Assembly: GCA_013215375.1 (NCBI GenBank)
Contig: JABSRB010000009.1
Coordinates: 107,341-171,340 of the forward strand
Length of the DNA: 64,000 nt
Reading direction: 5' to 3'
DNA from: Oceanospirillaceae bacterium
GTDB lineage: Bacteria > Pseudomonadota > Gammaproteobacteria > Pseudomonadales > Balneatricaceae
The notes below the pieces were generated by a model. The model did not search any database, was not told the DNA's origin, and saw only the letters and a list, made by a program, of their open reading frames with translations. Position 1 is the first letter of the stretch. The number at the start of each line of letters is the position of its first letter. Position numbers and translations under genes: made by a program. Shown one piece after another: positions 1 through 8,317 of this stretch.

Positions 1-1422
1 GGCGCACAAACTTCAGAGTTTGATCCATCAGCCAGTTACAAAGTTTTAATAACTGATCTGATAGGGATGAGCTTAAATGCACAAGGGACTGCTGATTTCA
101 GCGAAGTAGCGCAACACATCACCGCCCGCGGGGGTTTATTTTACAACCACGCATTCACCGGTGAGCAAACATTAGCTCCACAACAAATACATTTTTTCTA
201 CCAGCCACAATTGAGCCGCGAGCAAGAGTTACTCGCGCAAACAGATCGCGGACAATACGACGCTTGTATCGCAGCGGCCACCTTCCTCCCTAAAGACGCT
301 AAGTTTCGTTACGGTGCGGTACGTATTGGCGCGGGGACCGGCAATATGGGTAGTGATAGCTGGGGTGGCGGTAATGGCTTGGGCGGTATCGCACCCTTAA
401 TGAACACCCCAAGCTTTAATTCAAGGGCGACGGCGCAAGCAGCTTTCAAAGCACTGCTTAAAGTACTGCCAGATTTAGCAGTACAAGAAATGCATCAATT
501 AGTGGTTGATGGCAACTTTGATACCGGTAAAAATTTAGCGCAATTCCCCTGCCGTAAATTAGAAGGTCGGCGTCTAGCAGTGATTGGCTATGGCAATATC
601 GGCCGAGAAATGGCCAAGCTTGGTGCTGCTTTTGGCATGCAGGTGGTTATTTACGCCCGCGAGAAACACCGTGTATGGATAGAATCAGAAGGTTTTGAGT
701 ACGCAGCCACTATTATAGAAGCCGCCAGCGATGCGGATGTTATCACTCCCCATACCGGGCTAGGTGTTTTGCATAAAAGCACTGGCGAGTTCTCCAATGC
801 TGGGCTGATCGATGCCAGTATTTTTGCCGTTATGCACCAAGGCGCTGTTTTACTTAACTATGATCGCGGTGAAGTCGTTGATATCAATGCCTTAGACCAA
901 GCGTTGAGCACAGGCCAGATAAGTTACGCCGCCATCGATGCCGATATATTCAAAGATCCTGTTAGCGGTGAGCTATCGGGACCTATGGTCAATTACAGAA
1001 ACATATACCCAAAACATCCGGGAAAAATGCAGTTACTCCCCCATGCAGCCGCCGATACTGAACATAACTCTCGGGTAGAGGGTGCCAAACAAGCGGTTGA
1101 TCAAATTTTTGAAGTTATCAAACATCAGCGGGTGACTAACCTCGTCGGTGATTTACCCGCAGGATTTACCAATGCAGGTGCTAAAACGGTGGCAGGCGTT
1201 GGCAAAGTTACTGCAAACAATATTACACAGCTAACCCCTGTACAGATACAAGCACTCGCCCAACACTCGCAGACAATAGCGAGCTTTTGGCAGAACATGC
1301 AGAGCAATCCCGATTTAGCCACCAGCGAGTTCAACCCGCAAGCACAGCAGCTAGTGTTAGCTTCTAATAAGCTCAACAGTTTAATGCAACAATTAGGGCT
1401 GCAAGGCCCCTTTGAAGCATAA
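1..1422 (+). CDS. D-isomer-specific 2-hydroxyacid dehydrogenase (5' end outside window)
   Basis: The protein is an NAD(P)-dependent D-2-hydroxyacid dehydrogenase. The frame stays open to the first base of the window, and the codons before the ATG at 67 encode YKVLITDLIG, which looks like the first beta strand of this fold. The true start therefore lies upstream and the gene is partial here. Numbering from the ATG at 67, the Rossmann motif GYGNIG is at 174-179, the substrate-binding Arg is in NYDRGEVVD (R267) and the catalytic His is in LLPHAAADT (H326). The acid usually found as Glu appears to be Asp in DADIFKDP. A tail of roughly 100 residues follows the NAD domain. The next gene is a glycerate 2-kinase, so hydroxypyruvate or a related D-hydroxyacid is a plausible substrate; this is inference, and a D-3-phosphoglycerate dehydrogenase-like enzyme is an alternative. 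Confidence 0.88.
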   Translation, partial: GAQTSEFDPSASYKVLITDLIGMSLNAQGTADFSEVAQHITARGGLFYNHAFTGEQTLAPQQIHFFYQPQLSREQELLAQTDRGQYDACIAAATFLPKDAKFRYGAVRIGAGTGNMGSDSWGGGNGLGGIAPLMNTPSFNSRATAQAAFKALLKVLPDLAVQEMHQLVVDGNFDTGKNLAQFPCRKLEGRRLAVIGYGNIGREMAKLGAAFGMQVVIYAREKHRVWIESEGFEYAATIIEAASDADVITPHTGLGVLHKSTGEFSNAGLIDASIFAVMHQGAVLLNYDRGEVVDINALDQALSTGQISYAAIDADIFKDPVSGELSGPMVNYRNIYPKHPGKMQLLPHAAADTEHNSRVEGAKQAVDQIFEVIKHQRVTNLVGDLPAGFTNAGAKTVAGVGKVTANNITQLTPVQIQALAQHSQTIASFWQNMQSNPDLATSEFNPQAQQLVLASNKLNSLMQQLGLQGPFEA

Positions 1423-1490
1423 GCTAAACCGTTAAACCACCCTTAAGAATCTGTCACTATAACAATACCCATCTACATTTTGAGGCCGCT

Positions 1491-2618
1491 ATGAGTAATA
1501 ACAAAGACGTTTTAATTGATATGTTCAACGCTGGCGTACAAGCAGTCGCTGGCTTTAACGCCACGCAAAACGCCCTTAAACAATTAGGCAGTTTTCAACC
1601 TGACCAAATTATTGCCGTAGGTAAAGCAGCCACTGGCATGTGTGCAGGAGCCCTGGCCTGCATAGGCACTCCTTGCCCAGCACTGATAGTGACTAAATAC
1701 CAGCACAGTGATCAGGCAATGCACGACCACCCAAGTGTTAGTATTATTGAAGCCGCCCACCCCGTTCCCGATCAAAGTTCACTTAATGCCGGTAAAACAC
1801 TGCTGCAAACGGTTTCATCTCTGCCTGAAAGCAGCCAGCTATTATTGTTAGTATCAGGCGGTGCCTCCTCTGTGGCAGAGCATCTACCTAGCGATGTAAG
1901 TTTAGCGCAGTGGCAGCAAATGACCGCGACCATGTTGGCTGCAGGACACAACATTGGCCAGATCAATACCAAACGCAAGCAGACTTCACTGATAAAGGAT
2001 GGCAAGCTACTTCAAGCCTTTAAAGGTAAGTGTGTAAAAGTCCTAGCGATATCAGACGTTGAAGGCGATGACATTTCCACCATCGGCTCTGGGATTGGCG
2101 ATATAAAAAACGTCAGCGGCGATGCAGAACTGCAATTAATCGCCACCAATGCTGTGGCGCGTACCGCAGTCGCGGATAAGGCGATCGCCCAGGGATTTAA
2201 GGTACAAAGCAACTTAGAGAACATGTACCAAGACATTAAAACAATAGCACCTCAAATTGCCAATACCCTTAAAACAGCATCTCCTGGTGTTTATATCTGG
2301 GGGGGAGAACCTACGGTAATACTGCCAGATAACCCAGGCTCTGGCGGCCGCAATCAAAGCCTCGCGCTATTATTAGCACTACAGATCAAAGGCTTGCATA
2401 ACATCAGTATTTTAGTAGCAGGCACCGATGGTAGCGACGGGCCTACCGATGCTGCAGGTGGTATTATTAATGGCAGTACTGTACCGGACAGCGCTAGTGC
2501 CAACGATTACCTACAGCGCGCTGATGCAGGCAGTTACTTGCGCCAAGCAGGTGATATATTTATTACCGGCCCCACTAATACTAATGTGATGGATTTAGTG
2601 ATTGCAGTGGTAGAATAA
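1491..2618 (+). CDS. ttuD: Glycerate 2-kinase, MOFRL family (TtuD/hydroxypyruvate reductase-annotated)
   Basis: The protein belongs to the DUF4147/MOFRL family, whose characterised members phosphorylate D-glycerate to 2-phosphoglycerate; many databases still call it hydroxypyruvate reductase. The N-terminal DUF4147 domain covers about residues 10-230 and contains VSGGASS at 121-127. The MOFRL part contains GGEPTV at 271-276, GGRNQ at 285-289 and GTDGSDGPTDAAG at 311-323. Its 375 residues are slightly short of the usual 400-430. It lies 68 bp behind the 2-hydroxyacid dehydrogenase on the same strand, consistent with a two-step route from hydroxypyruvate through D-glycerate to glycolysis. The family call is strong; the precise substrate is inferred. 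Confidence 0.9.
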   Translation: MSNNKDVLIDMFNAGVQAVAGFNATQNALKQLGSFQPDQIIAVGKAATGMCAGALACIGTPCPALIVTKYQHSDQAMHDHPSVSIIEAAHPVPDQSSLNAGKTLLQTVSSLPESSQLLLLVSGGASSVAEHLPSDVSLAQWQQMTATMLAAGHNIGQINTKRKQTSLIKDGKLLQAFKGKCVKVLAISDVEGDDISTIGSGIGDIKNVSGDAELQLIATNAVARTAVADKAIAQGFKVQSNLENMYQDIKTIAPQIANTLKTASPGVYIWGGEPTVILPDNPGSGGRNQSLALLLALQIKGLHNISILVAGTDGSDGPTDAAGGIINGSTVPDSASANDYLQRADAGSYLRQAGDIFITGPTNTNVMDLVIAVVE

Positions 2619-2675
2619 CTACCACTTAAGGCACACCACTCGACATAACAATCATCACCTTTCAGGACATGAAAA

Positions 2676-3053
2676 TTGAGTAAATACGTAAAAGATCTAC
2701 TAGCAGAATTTGCCACACAAGAAGATATTAAAGATAATTTCAAGCTGCATGTATTACAGGTCACTCTCGACGACCAAGGTGAAATCGAGCAGTGCGGTAA
2801 CGCTTTACCCGTGACCAAATTAGAAATAGACGCTACCAGTAAAGAACTATTAATGCACTTCACACAAGAGAGCAAGTCTAGTGTCAGTGTTGCACAAGCT
2901 AAAGCGATCTGCGTCAGTGACATTGTTGATTATGAAGTTTTTGCCAGCCAAGCAAAAGAAACCGATGCTGCCCTGTTGCAGCTAGACACCCCGTTATTAG
3001 GTTTTGGTGAAAACATTGAACACCAGTACTTTTTTAGCGTATGTGAAGTGTAA
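2676..3053 (+). CDS. Small hypothetical protein (125 aa), TTG start
   Basis: I do not recognise this family. The 125-residue product is acidic, has no signal peptide or membrane segment and contains two Cys (about positions 38 and 72). The TTG at 2676 is chosen because CAGGA lies about 8 bases upstream and because the nearby ATG at 2668 runs into a stop after four codons. It follows the glycerate kinase by 57 bp on the same strand and is probably the last gene of that operon; its end is 5 bp from the convergent TauE/SafE gene. A role in hydroxyacid metabolism is only suggested by position. Confidence 0.6.
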   Translation: MSKYVKDLLAEFATQEDIKDNFKLHVLQVTLDDQGEIEQCGNALPVTKLEIDATSKELLMHFTQESKSSVSVAQAKAICVSDIVDYEVFASQAKETDAALLQLDTPLLGFGENIEHQYFFSVCEV

Positions 3054-3058
3054 AAAAA

Positions 3059-3778
3059 CTAAATCATTAATTTAACGGCGGCGATGCCTGCCATAATTCT
3101 AATCAGCCATTTAAATTGCGTCAGTGCCAACTTGCCAAGCACCCAATAACCAATGCCTGCACCTATAATAAGCCCTGGAATGGTCTGTAAACTAATCATT
3201 GTTGACTCCATGTTGAGCAATCCCAATGTATACAAGGCAGGTATTTTTGCTAGATTAATAAACATAAATGCCCAACTGCGGGTACTGACATAAGTCTTTT
3301 TATCTAGTTTTTGCTCCATAAAATAGATACTAAAGATCGGTCCCGCTGCATTGGAAATCATGCTGACAACACCGCCAATAAAACCGGTGATGTAGGTACT
3401 TATTGGGTGCCGCATAAAGCTTGATTTGCTGTTATCTAAAATAATCCCTAGTACTAACATCCCCAGTATTAATACCGATAACATGATATTAAAGTCACTG
3501 GCACTGATCTTTGCTAAAACGAAGCCCCCGGCAAATATTCCAACGAAACAAAACGGTAATAATTTTATCAATAGTGGCCAGTGTATATTTTTTCGATAAC
3601 TTATCACCGCTAATAGATCGGTAATGATATACATAGGTAAAATAATACCCAGAGCTTGCGGCCCGGGAAAGGCGATCATAATCACCGGCAAAATAAGTAA
3701 ACCCATCCCCCCTACTGAAAACTTTGAAAAACCGGTAATCAAACCTGCGCTGATTAAAACAATCCACTCAAATGGCAA
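3059..3778 (-). CDS. TauE/SafE-family membrane permease
   Basis: The 239-residue protein consists almost entirely of hydrophobic segments, about eight of them. It matches the TauE/SafE family of sulfite/organosulfonate or small organic anion exporters, with a Gly-rich first helix (GLITGFSKFSVGGMG) and the repeat-like FIGGVVSMISNAAGP in the second half. Members sit in the inner membrane; the substrate cannot be read from the sequence. It is divergent from a LysR regulator at 4060, with about 280 bp between the starts, a standard arrangement for a regulator controlling its neighbour. It converges on the small gene ending at 3053. Confidence 0.85.
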   Translation of the reverse strand: MPFEWIVLISAGLITGFSKFSVGGMGLLILPVIMIAFPGPQALGIILPMYIITDLLAVISYRKNIHWPLLIKLLPFCFVGIFAGGFVLAKISASDFNIMLSVLILGMLVLGIILDNSKSSFMRHPISTYITGFIGGVVSMISNAAGPIFSIYFMEQKLDKKTYVSTRSWAFMFINLAKIPALYTLGLLNMESTMISLQTIPGLIIGAGIGYWVLGKLALTQFKWLIRIMAGIAAVKLMI

Positions 3779-4059
3779 AGAGTTTCTCCTCTGATTGACC
3801 TGAATCAGTGATTTCTATGCGGCGCTTAGCATAAACTATTGATCCTACAGCGGTTTAAAAAATACCCACTGAACCTATGGGTGCAGCTAAGATTTTTCAA
3901 TTCCACTGTACAACCAATATTTTACGCTCTGCATCCACCCTGAAGCCACGGATTCAGGTTTGATTTTTAAAAAGCTATCATAGTAGAATAATCAATAGAT
4001 TAATAATTGCATTTTAATTTCATTACGAAAGCTTAAAGCTATCAAGTCAGGTTGCAAAT

Positions 4060-4938
4060 ATGACCAATGAACAACTCAAAGCCTTTATCTGCGTTGTAGA
4101 GCAAGGCAGTTTTCGCAGCGCAGCGACTGCTTTGCACAAAACGCAACCCAGCGTCAGCGCCGCCGTTAAAAGTCTCGAACAACATTTTAACTTGTGTTTT
4201 TTTGATAGAAGCCATTACCGACCGCAACTCACGGATGAGGGACGTGCCTTTTACGCCCAAGCTAAAAAACTCTTGCAGCAGGCAACTCAGTTAGAGATGT
4301 ATGGACACCAACTTGCCAGCGCAGTAACACCTCCGCTGGCTATTTCATTAAGCGCTATGTGTGCACTGCCGGCCGTATTAGAAAAGATTAAACATTTTTG
4401 GAACCAGCACCCACAGATGCATTTACAGGTAAACACCGAACATTTATCAGGTGTACTGGAGCAATTAAAACTAGAAAAGGCGGATTTGGCCATAGGTCCA
4501 CTGCTCGGTATAGATCACAATTTTGAATACATAGAGATTAGCCAAATAAAGATGATTACCGTCATCGCTCCACACTTATTAGACATCAGTCCTGGAATAC
4601 AAATATCGCAGCAACAATTACGTAACTTACCGCATATTTTAATTTCTGATACCGGCTCTGTGGCCCCTTTTGATCATGTCAACGTATTGCTCGGTGGTCA
4701 ACGTTGGTATGTGAACGATTACCAAATGAAGAAGGCATTGCTCATATCCGCAATGGGCTGGGCGCGCATCCCTGAACATATAGTTCAACACCAGTTAGAA
4801 GATGGATCACTGCTGAAAATTGACGTCGAAAACTTTAACTCACAGAGCACTGTCCCAATGTATTTAATTAAGCTTAAAAATAGTCCTAGCAGTTCTTTAG
4901 CTAAAGCTTTTTGGCAGGATATGCTCAATTATAAATAA
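4060..4938 (+). CDS. LysR-family transcriptional regulator
   Basis: The N-terminal winged helix-turn-helix covers residues 1-60 (FICVVEQGSFRSAATALHKTQPSVSAAVKSLE region), followed by a linker helix and a LysR effector-binding domain to residue 292, the normal family length. It is transcribed divergently from the TauE/SafE permease and is its likely regulator. The 281-bp intergenic space contains an inverted repeat CCTGAA/TTCAGG (3939-3944 and 3953-3958) that could be part of an operator, but I cannot assign it. The inducer is unknown. Confidence 0.9.
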   Translation: MTNEQLKAFICVVEQGSFRSAATALHKTQPSVSAAVKSLEQHFNLCFFDRSHYRPQLTDEGRAFYAQAKKLLQQATQLEMYGHQLASAVTPPLAISLSAMCALPAVLEKIKHFWNQHPQMHLQVNTEHLSGVLEQLKLEKADLAIGPLLGIDHNFEYIEISQIKMITVIAPHLLDISPGIQISQQQLRNLPHILISDTGSVAPFDHVNVLLGGQRWYVNDYQMKKALLISAMGWARIPEHIVQHQLEDGSLLKIDVENFNSQSTVPMYLIKLKNSPSSSLAKAFWQDMLNYK

Positions 4939-4952
4939 TCGACAGGCTCAAG

Positions 4953-5008
4953 ACGTATTCCCCCGGGGAGGGAAGACGAGCTAGACAGCACTTAATTCAT
5001 CTCTATTG
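4953..5008. repeat. Degenerate copy of palindromic repeat family 1
   Basis: A GC-rich palindrome TCCCC-C-GGGGA (4959-4969) is followed by AGGGA and, after about 20 bases, by TTAATTCATCTCTATT. The copies at 32606-32746 and 55964-56255 have the same order of parts: a CCCC/GGGG hairpin, AGGG-like spacer and TAATTCATCTCTA edge. The middle hairpin TTAGGC/GCCTAA is not preserved here. The right edge supplies the last four codons and stop of the gene that ends at 4992. Confidence 0.4.
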
Positions 5009-5432
5009 AATCGCTGCGAGAGCGGTATCTAGCTGCGTCTATCAGCGAATAGTTCGATAGTGCTTCGCTCATGACTTGCATACCCGTTAATTGTGCTGGG
5101 CGTTTCATATAGGCATACATTGGGATTGATTTGTTTAGCGCTATACTTTTGTTACGCACCATAATCTCCACCCGCTGATAACCATCTGGCTCATTTATTC
5201 TCTCTAATGCATCCATCACCGCCAGCGCTGCATCATCTACTTGAAATACTTGACCTTGTACCAATGTACCCGCTGATGGGTTTTCAACCATCCAGGGGGA
5301 GCATCGCTTGCCTACTAAATATATTGAATGCAATAACACTGTTTCAAATTCGCCGAAAAGACGTTCACCCACGTTAAATTGGTAATTTGGAAAACCTTCT
5401 TTAAGCGTCCCAAACACAAAAATCTTGTACAT
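4992..5432 (-). CDS. Gamma-glutamylcyclotransferase-like (AIG2/GGCT fold) protein
   Basis: Residues 1-120 carry the GGCT fold signature FVFGTLKEG near the N-terminus (residues 5-13), equivalent to the YGSLxxG substrate loop, and an acidic residue in ERINEPDGYQR that may be the catalytic Glu. The length of 146 residues is normal. Characterised members release 5-oxoproline from gamma-glutamyl peptides or act in glutathione turnover; this substrate is unknown. The last residues (SIEMN) and stop are encoded by the edge of a dispersed palindromic repeat, so the C-terminus may have been acquired when the repeat inserted. A Fur-box-like AT-rich sequence lies about 28 bp upstream of the start. Confidence 0.78.
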   Translation of the reverse strand: MYKIFVFGTLKEGFPNYQFNVGERLFGEFETVLLHSIYLVGKRCSPWMVENPSAGTLVQGQVFQVDDAALAVMDALERINEPDGYQRVEIMVRNKSIALNKSIPMYAYMKRPAQLTGMQVMSEALSNYSLIDAARYRSRSDSIEMN

Positions 5433-5819
5433 ACCTCACCTCGTATTTACTAACTGTTAATGATAATGATAACAATGCTCAATTTAACTGTTGTTAAGCA
5501 TGACTATTCACAGCAGATAAAACAACTCACTTACAATAATTGATAATTGCATATAGCCATAAAACAAGTTTCAAGTATTCTTAGCAAATTCATTGCTTAG
5601 CTGAACAGAAGCAATACCAAAATATACAACGACAGCTAAAACAGGCTAATGCCTGGTTTGAGATTGATCAAAGTTCTTAGAGTTTCACGACAATTCTCTA
5701 ATTATTAGTAAGTTATGCTTAACTATCATTCTTTTATATATGGTCTACATACCAATCTTGATAGTTATGAAAAAATAATTCATATATAATTAAGGAACAA
5801 TTCTAAAAAAGGCAGAATT
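5433..5819. other. Intergenic region between GGCT-like gene and chemoreceptor
   Basis: This 387-bp AT-rich divergent intergenic region contains no gene I can support. It holds the Fur-box-like GATAATGATAAC sequence near 5462-5474 and a short perfect hairpin CAGGC-taat-GCCTG at 5642-5655 of unknown role. The promoters of both flanking genes must lie here, but I cannot place them with confidence. Confidence 0.5.
5456..5477. promoter_or_regulatory. Fur-box-like sequence (weak)
   Basis: GTTAATGATAATGATAACAA contains GATAAT and GATAAC in tandem, resembling overlapping hexamers of the Fur site (GATAATGATAATCATTATC). The right half is poor. It lies 25-45 bp upstream of the gamma-glutamylcyclotransferase-like gene, where a repressor would act. 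It is a weak match in AT-rich DNA. Confidence 0.25.
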
Positions 5820-7436
5820 ATGAATCTTAATTCTTTACGTGTGAAATTTTCAATACCCTTAATCGTTATTACCGTTTGCTTAATATTAAGCTTTGTTATC
5901 CAGCATCACTTGCTTAATAAAAAAGAAACTATAATCGAAAACTATCACGCACTATTTACGCCTGCTCTGTCTGCAGTATTAAATGCGGATCGTGACGCGT
6001 ACCAAGCATTAGTCGCTCAACAAAATGCCTTGCTAGGGTTTGGCGACAGCAACTACCAAGATTATGCCGACAATGCGCAACAAGTAGCTGATCGCTATAA
6101 ACTTGCCAATGACATTATGCAGCCATTTGCTAGCTATAATGATCAATCTACACGTTTTAATAGTGCTTATAATCAGTGGACTAAACTGTCTGAAGATTTT
6201 TTCACTAACTTAAATGCGGGTGTTGATAATCAACAGCTTCAAGAGCAATTAAATAATCTCCTAAAAGATTTTGGTGCCGTACGCGATATACTAGACAGCA
6301 CTGGTGAAATGGTTGAACTGACTGCTGTTTCAACCACAGAAACGATCCAAAGTGAAATATCAGCGACGCAAAATATTGTTCAGATTATTACCTTTTTCAT
6401 CATCTTATTTGCCATCATTATTGCTTACCTATCGCCTAAGCAACTCTCTAACGAACTGCGCAAACTAGCATCAGTCATTCATGATATTGCCGAAGGTGAC
6501 GGTGATTTAACCCAGAAGTTAGATTTCTCTAAGCACGCTGAAATGCAAGAAATCTCCACTGCATTTAACCTCTTTGTGGAAAAATTACGGGTGTTAATTG
6601 CCACCATTCAAACCGAAACTCATGATTTACTCGACAAATCTAATGCTTTAGAAAATATGTCTAACAATACTAATAGCTTAGTCAACGATCAACAAACAGC
6701 TATTGAATCGGTGGTGCATTCACTGAGTGAAATGACAGAAGCCAACGAGGAAGTATCAAAGGTTGCTATTAATTCTGCATCTACGGCCTCTGAGGGTAAA
6801 GGCATCGCCCAAACCGGCCAGGAAAAGGTCACCGAGGCAATCTCTAGTATTCACGAAGTAAACACTGCTGTTAAAGACGCACAAGCTAATACCGCTATTT
6901 TAGTCAGCGACTCAAACGATATCGCCTCTGTATTAGACGTGATTCGTGGTATTGCAGGCCAGACCAACTTACTCGCACTTAACGCTGCCATTGAAGCGGC
7001 ACGTGCGGGAGAGTCCGGACGTGGTTTTGCGGTGGTTGCCGACGAAGTACGTACTTTGGCTAATCGCACCCAAGAGTCTACTAACAATATCCAGGAGATG
7101 ATTGAGAAGCTAAAGCTGGGCGTCGATAACGTCTCCAACTCTATCTCCAATGGTGTTGATAAATCTATCATCGTGGTGGAAATAACCAATGAAGTACAAA
7201 CTATCTTCACTAGTGTTTTAGACATTAGCGATCAAGTTAATGGTTTTTCTCATCAAACAGCAGCCGCTACTGAAGAGCAAACTCAAGTGTCTATGGGTAT
7301 TACCAATACTCTAGAAGACTTAAACGTTTCTGCTAAAAACATAGAAACTGTGGCTAAGGACTCAGCCAGTGTCGCCTCTGGTGTTTCAAAGTCTGTCACC
7401 ACTTTAGCTGATTTGGTCGGCAAGTTTAAAACCTAA
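5820..7436 (+). CDS. Methyl-accepting chemotaxis protein
   Basis: This is a classical transmembrane chemoreceptor of 538 residues. A first membrane helix (about 10-29) and a periplasmic, mostly helical sensor (about 30-180) are followed by a second membrane helix (about 186-204), a HAMP domain (about 206-260, containing [11 protein letters not shown]) and a long signalling coiled coil. The conserved hairpin tip [19 protein letters not shown] begins near residue 379. The C-terminus ends in LVGKFKT with no CheR-binding pentapeptide. The ligand is unknown. A good intrinsic terminator follows immediately, so the gene is probably monocistronic. Confidence 0.95.
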   Translation: MNLNSLRVKFSIPLIVITVCLILSFVIQHHLLNKKETIIENYHALFTPALSAVLNADRDAYQALVAQQNALLGFGDSNYQDYADNAQQVADRYKLANDIMQPFASYNDQSTRFNSAYNQWTKLSEDFFTNLNAGVDNQQLQEQLNNLLKDFGAVRDILDSTGEMVELTAVSTTETIQSEISATQNIVQIITFFIILFAIIIAYLSPKQLSNELRKLASVIHDIAEGDGDLTQKLDFSKHAEMQEISTAFNLFVEKLRVLIATIQTETHDLLDKSNALENMSNNTNSLVNDQQTAIESVVHSLSEMTEANEEVSKVAINSASTASEGKGIAQTGQEKVTEAISSIHEVNTAVKDAQANTAILVSDSNDIASVLDVIRGIAGQTNLLALNAAIEAARAGESGRGFAVVADEVRTLANRTQESTNNIQEMIEKLKLGVDNVSNSISNGVDKSIIVVEITNEVQTIFTSVLDISDQVNGFSHQTAAATEEQTQVSMGITNTLEDLNVSAKNIETVAKDSASVASGVSKSVTTLADLVGKFKT

Positions 7437-7450
7437 TTTACAGACACAAA

Positions 7451-7479
7451 AAAGTCCATCATCTGATGGGCTTTTTTTT
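7451..7479 (+). terminator. Rho-independent terminator of the chemoreceptor gene
   Basis: An 8-bp stem AGTCCATC/GATGGGCT (one G-U pair) closes a four-base loop and is followed by eight T residues. It starts 15 bp after the chemoreceptor stop codon. Confidence 0.85.
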
Positions 7480-7593
7480 GCTTTAATCTCTTCCAAGCGG
7501 CCTATTTCTCGCACATAATCTAAAAAAAACTGTTATTGATAAATTCTACAATCCTGTTAAGTTGGCCTATTAGTCTATATGGAGTGATAGTTC

Positions 7594-8295
7594 ATGTTAA
7601 CTTCAAACATCATCACTGCTTTACTAAGCATATTACCTCTACAGTTAGCAGCGAGTACCAATAACACTACGGCAACACCCCTAATTTTAGTCAGCTCTAG
7701 TAATTTCAAAGAATCAAGCAAGGGGCAACATTTATCTTCGCTCTATAGCGACATTCTCAATCGACTGGGGTACCAGTTAGTGTTTAAAACCTATCCATTA
7801 AAAAGAGCTAACACCCTGGCCAATCAAGGTGTTGTCGATGGCATTATACATAGAGCATCCAGCTTCCAAGAGAGGTACCCCGAGATGGTTAGAGTAGATG
7901 AGCCACATTTTGAAATAGTGTTTTCTGCCTATGCATCACAACCGGACATTTCGGTCAGTGATTGGCAAGCACTCAAATCAAACAGTTACTCCATTGGCTA
8001 TCGCCTCGGTAACAAACAAGTCGCTGCACGCCTCGCCTGGGTTGACAAAAACAAGCTAACAGCAGTGCACAGCATTGAACAAGGCTTTGAGTTATTACTA
8101 AAAAACCGAATTACAGTGTTTATTGCCGGAGAAAATATAATCAATGCCAGCCTTAACGGTTCGGTGGAATACGCGCATTCAATCTATAAATCCGGCGAAT
8201 TAGAGCGCATTCCCGGGCATCTTTTCCTGCACCCTAAACATCGCCAGTTAGCGCCTAAAATAGCCAACATTTTAAAGGCGCTAAAAGAGCAGTAA
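7594..8295 (+). CDS. Periplasmic solute-binding protein, family 3-like
   Basis: The 233-residue product begins with a Sec signal peptide (hydrophobic stretch about 5-20, cleavage after LQLAAS or nearby). It continues with a transporter-type substrate-binding fold: a YSDILNRLGYQLVFKTYPLKRA segment near 50-70 typical of family 3 proteins and a hinge-like region with NKQVAARLAW. No permease or ATPase is adjacent, so it may be an orphan binding protein or feed a sensor rather than an importer. It ends 22 bp from the convergent metH gene. A second gene of similar type is at 58269. Confidence 0.72.
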   Translation: MLTSNIITALLSILPLQLAASTNNTTATPLILVSSSNFKESSKGQHLSSLYSDILNRLGYQLVFKTYPLKRANTLANQGVVDGIIHRASSFQERYPEMVRVDEPHFEIVFSAYASQPDISVSDWQALKSNSYSIGYRLGNKQVAARLAWVDKNKLTAVHSIEQGFELLLKNRITVFIAGENIINASLNGSVEYAHSIYKSGELERIPGHLFLHPKHRQLAPKIANILKALKEQ

Positions 8296-8317
8296 CAGCG
8301 GCACGGTTCACTGTGAA

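Noticed and set aside
3939-3958. LysR operator at CCTGAA/TTCAGG
   Set aside because: The inverted repeat is short and does not fit a clear T-N11-A box, so it is only mentioned under the regulator and not annotated.
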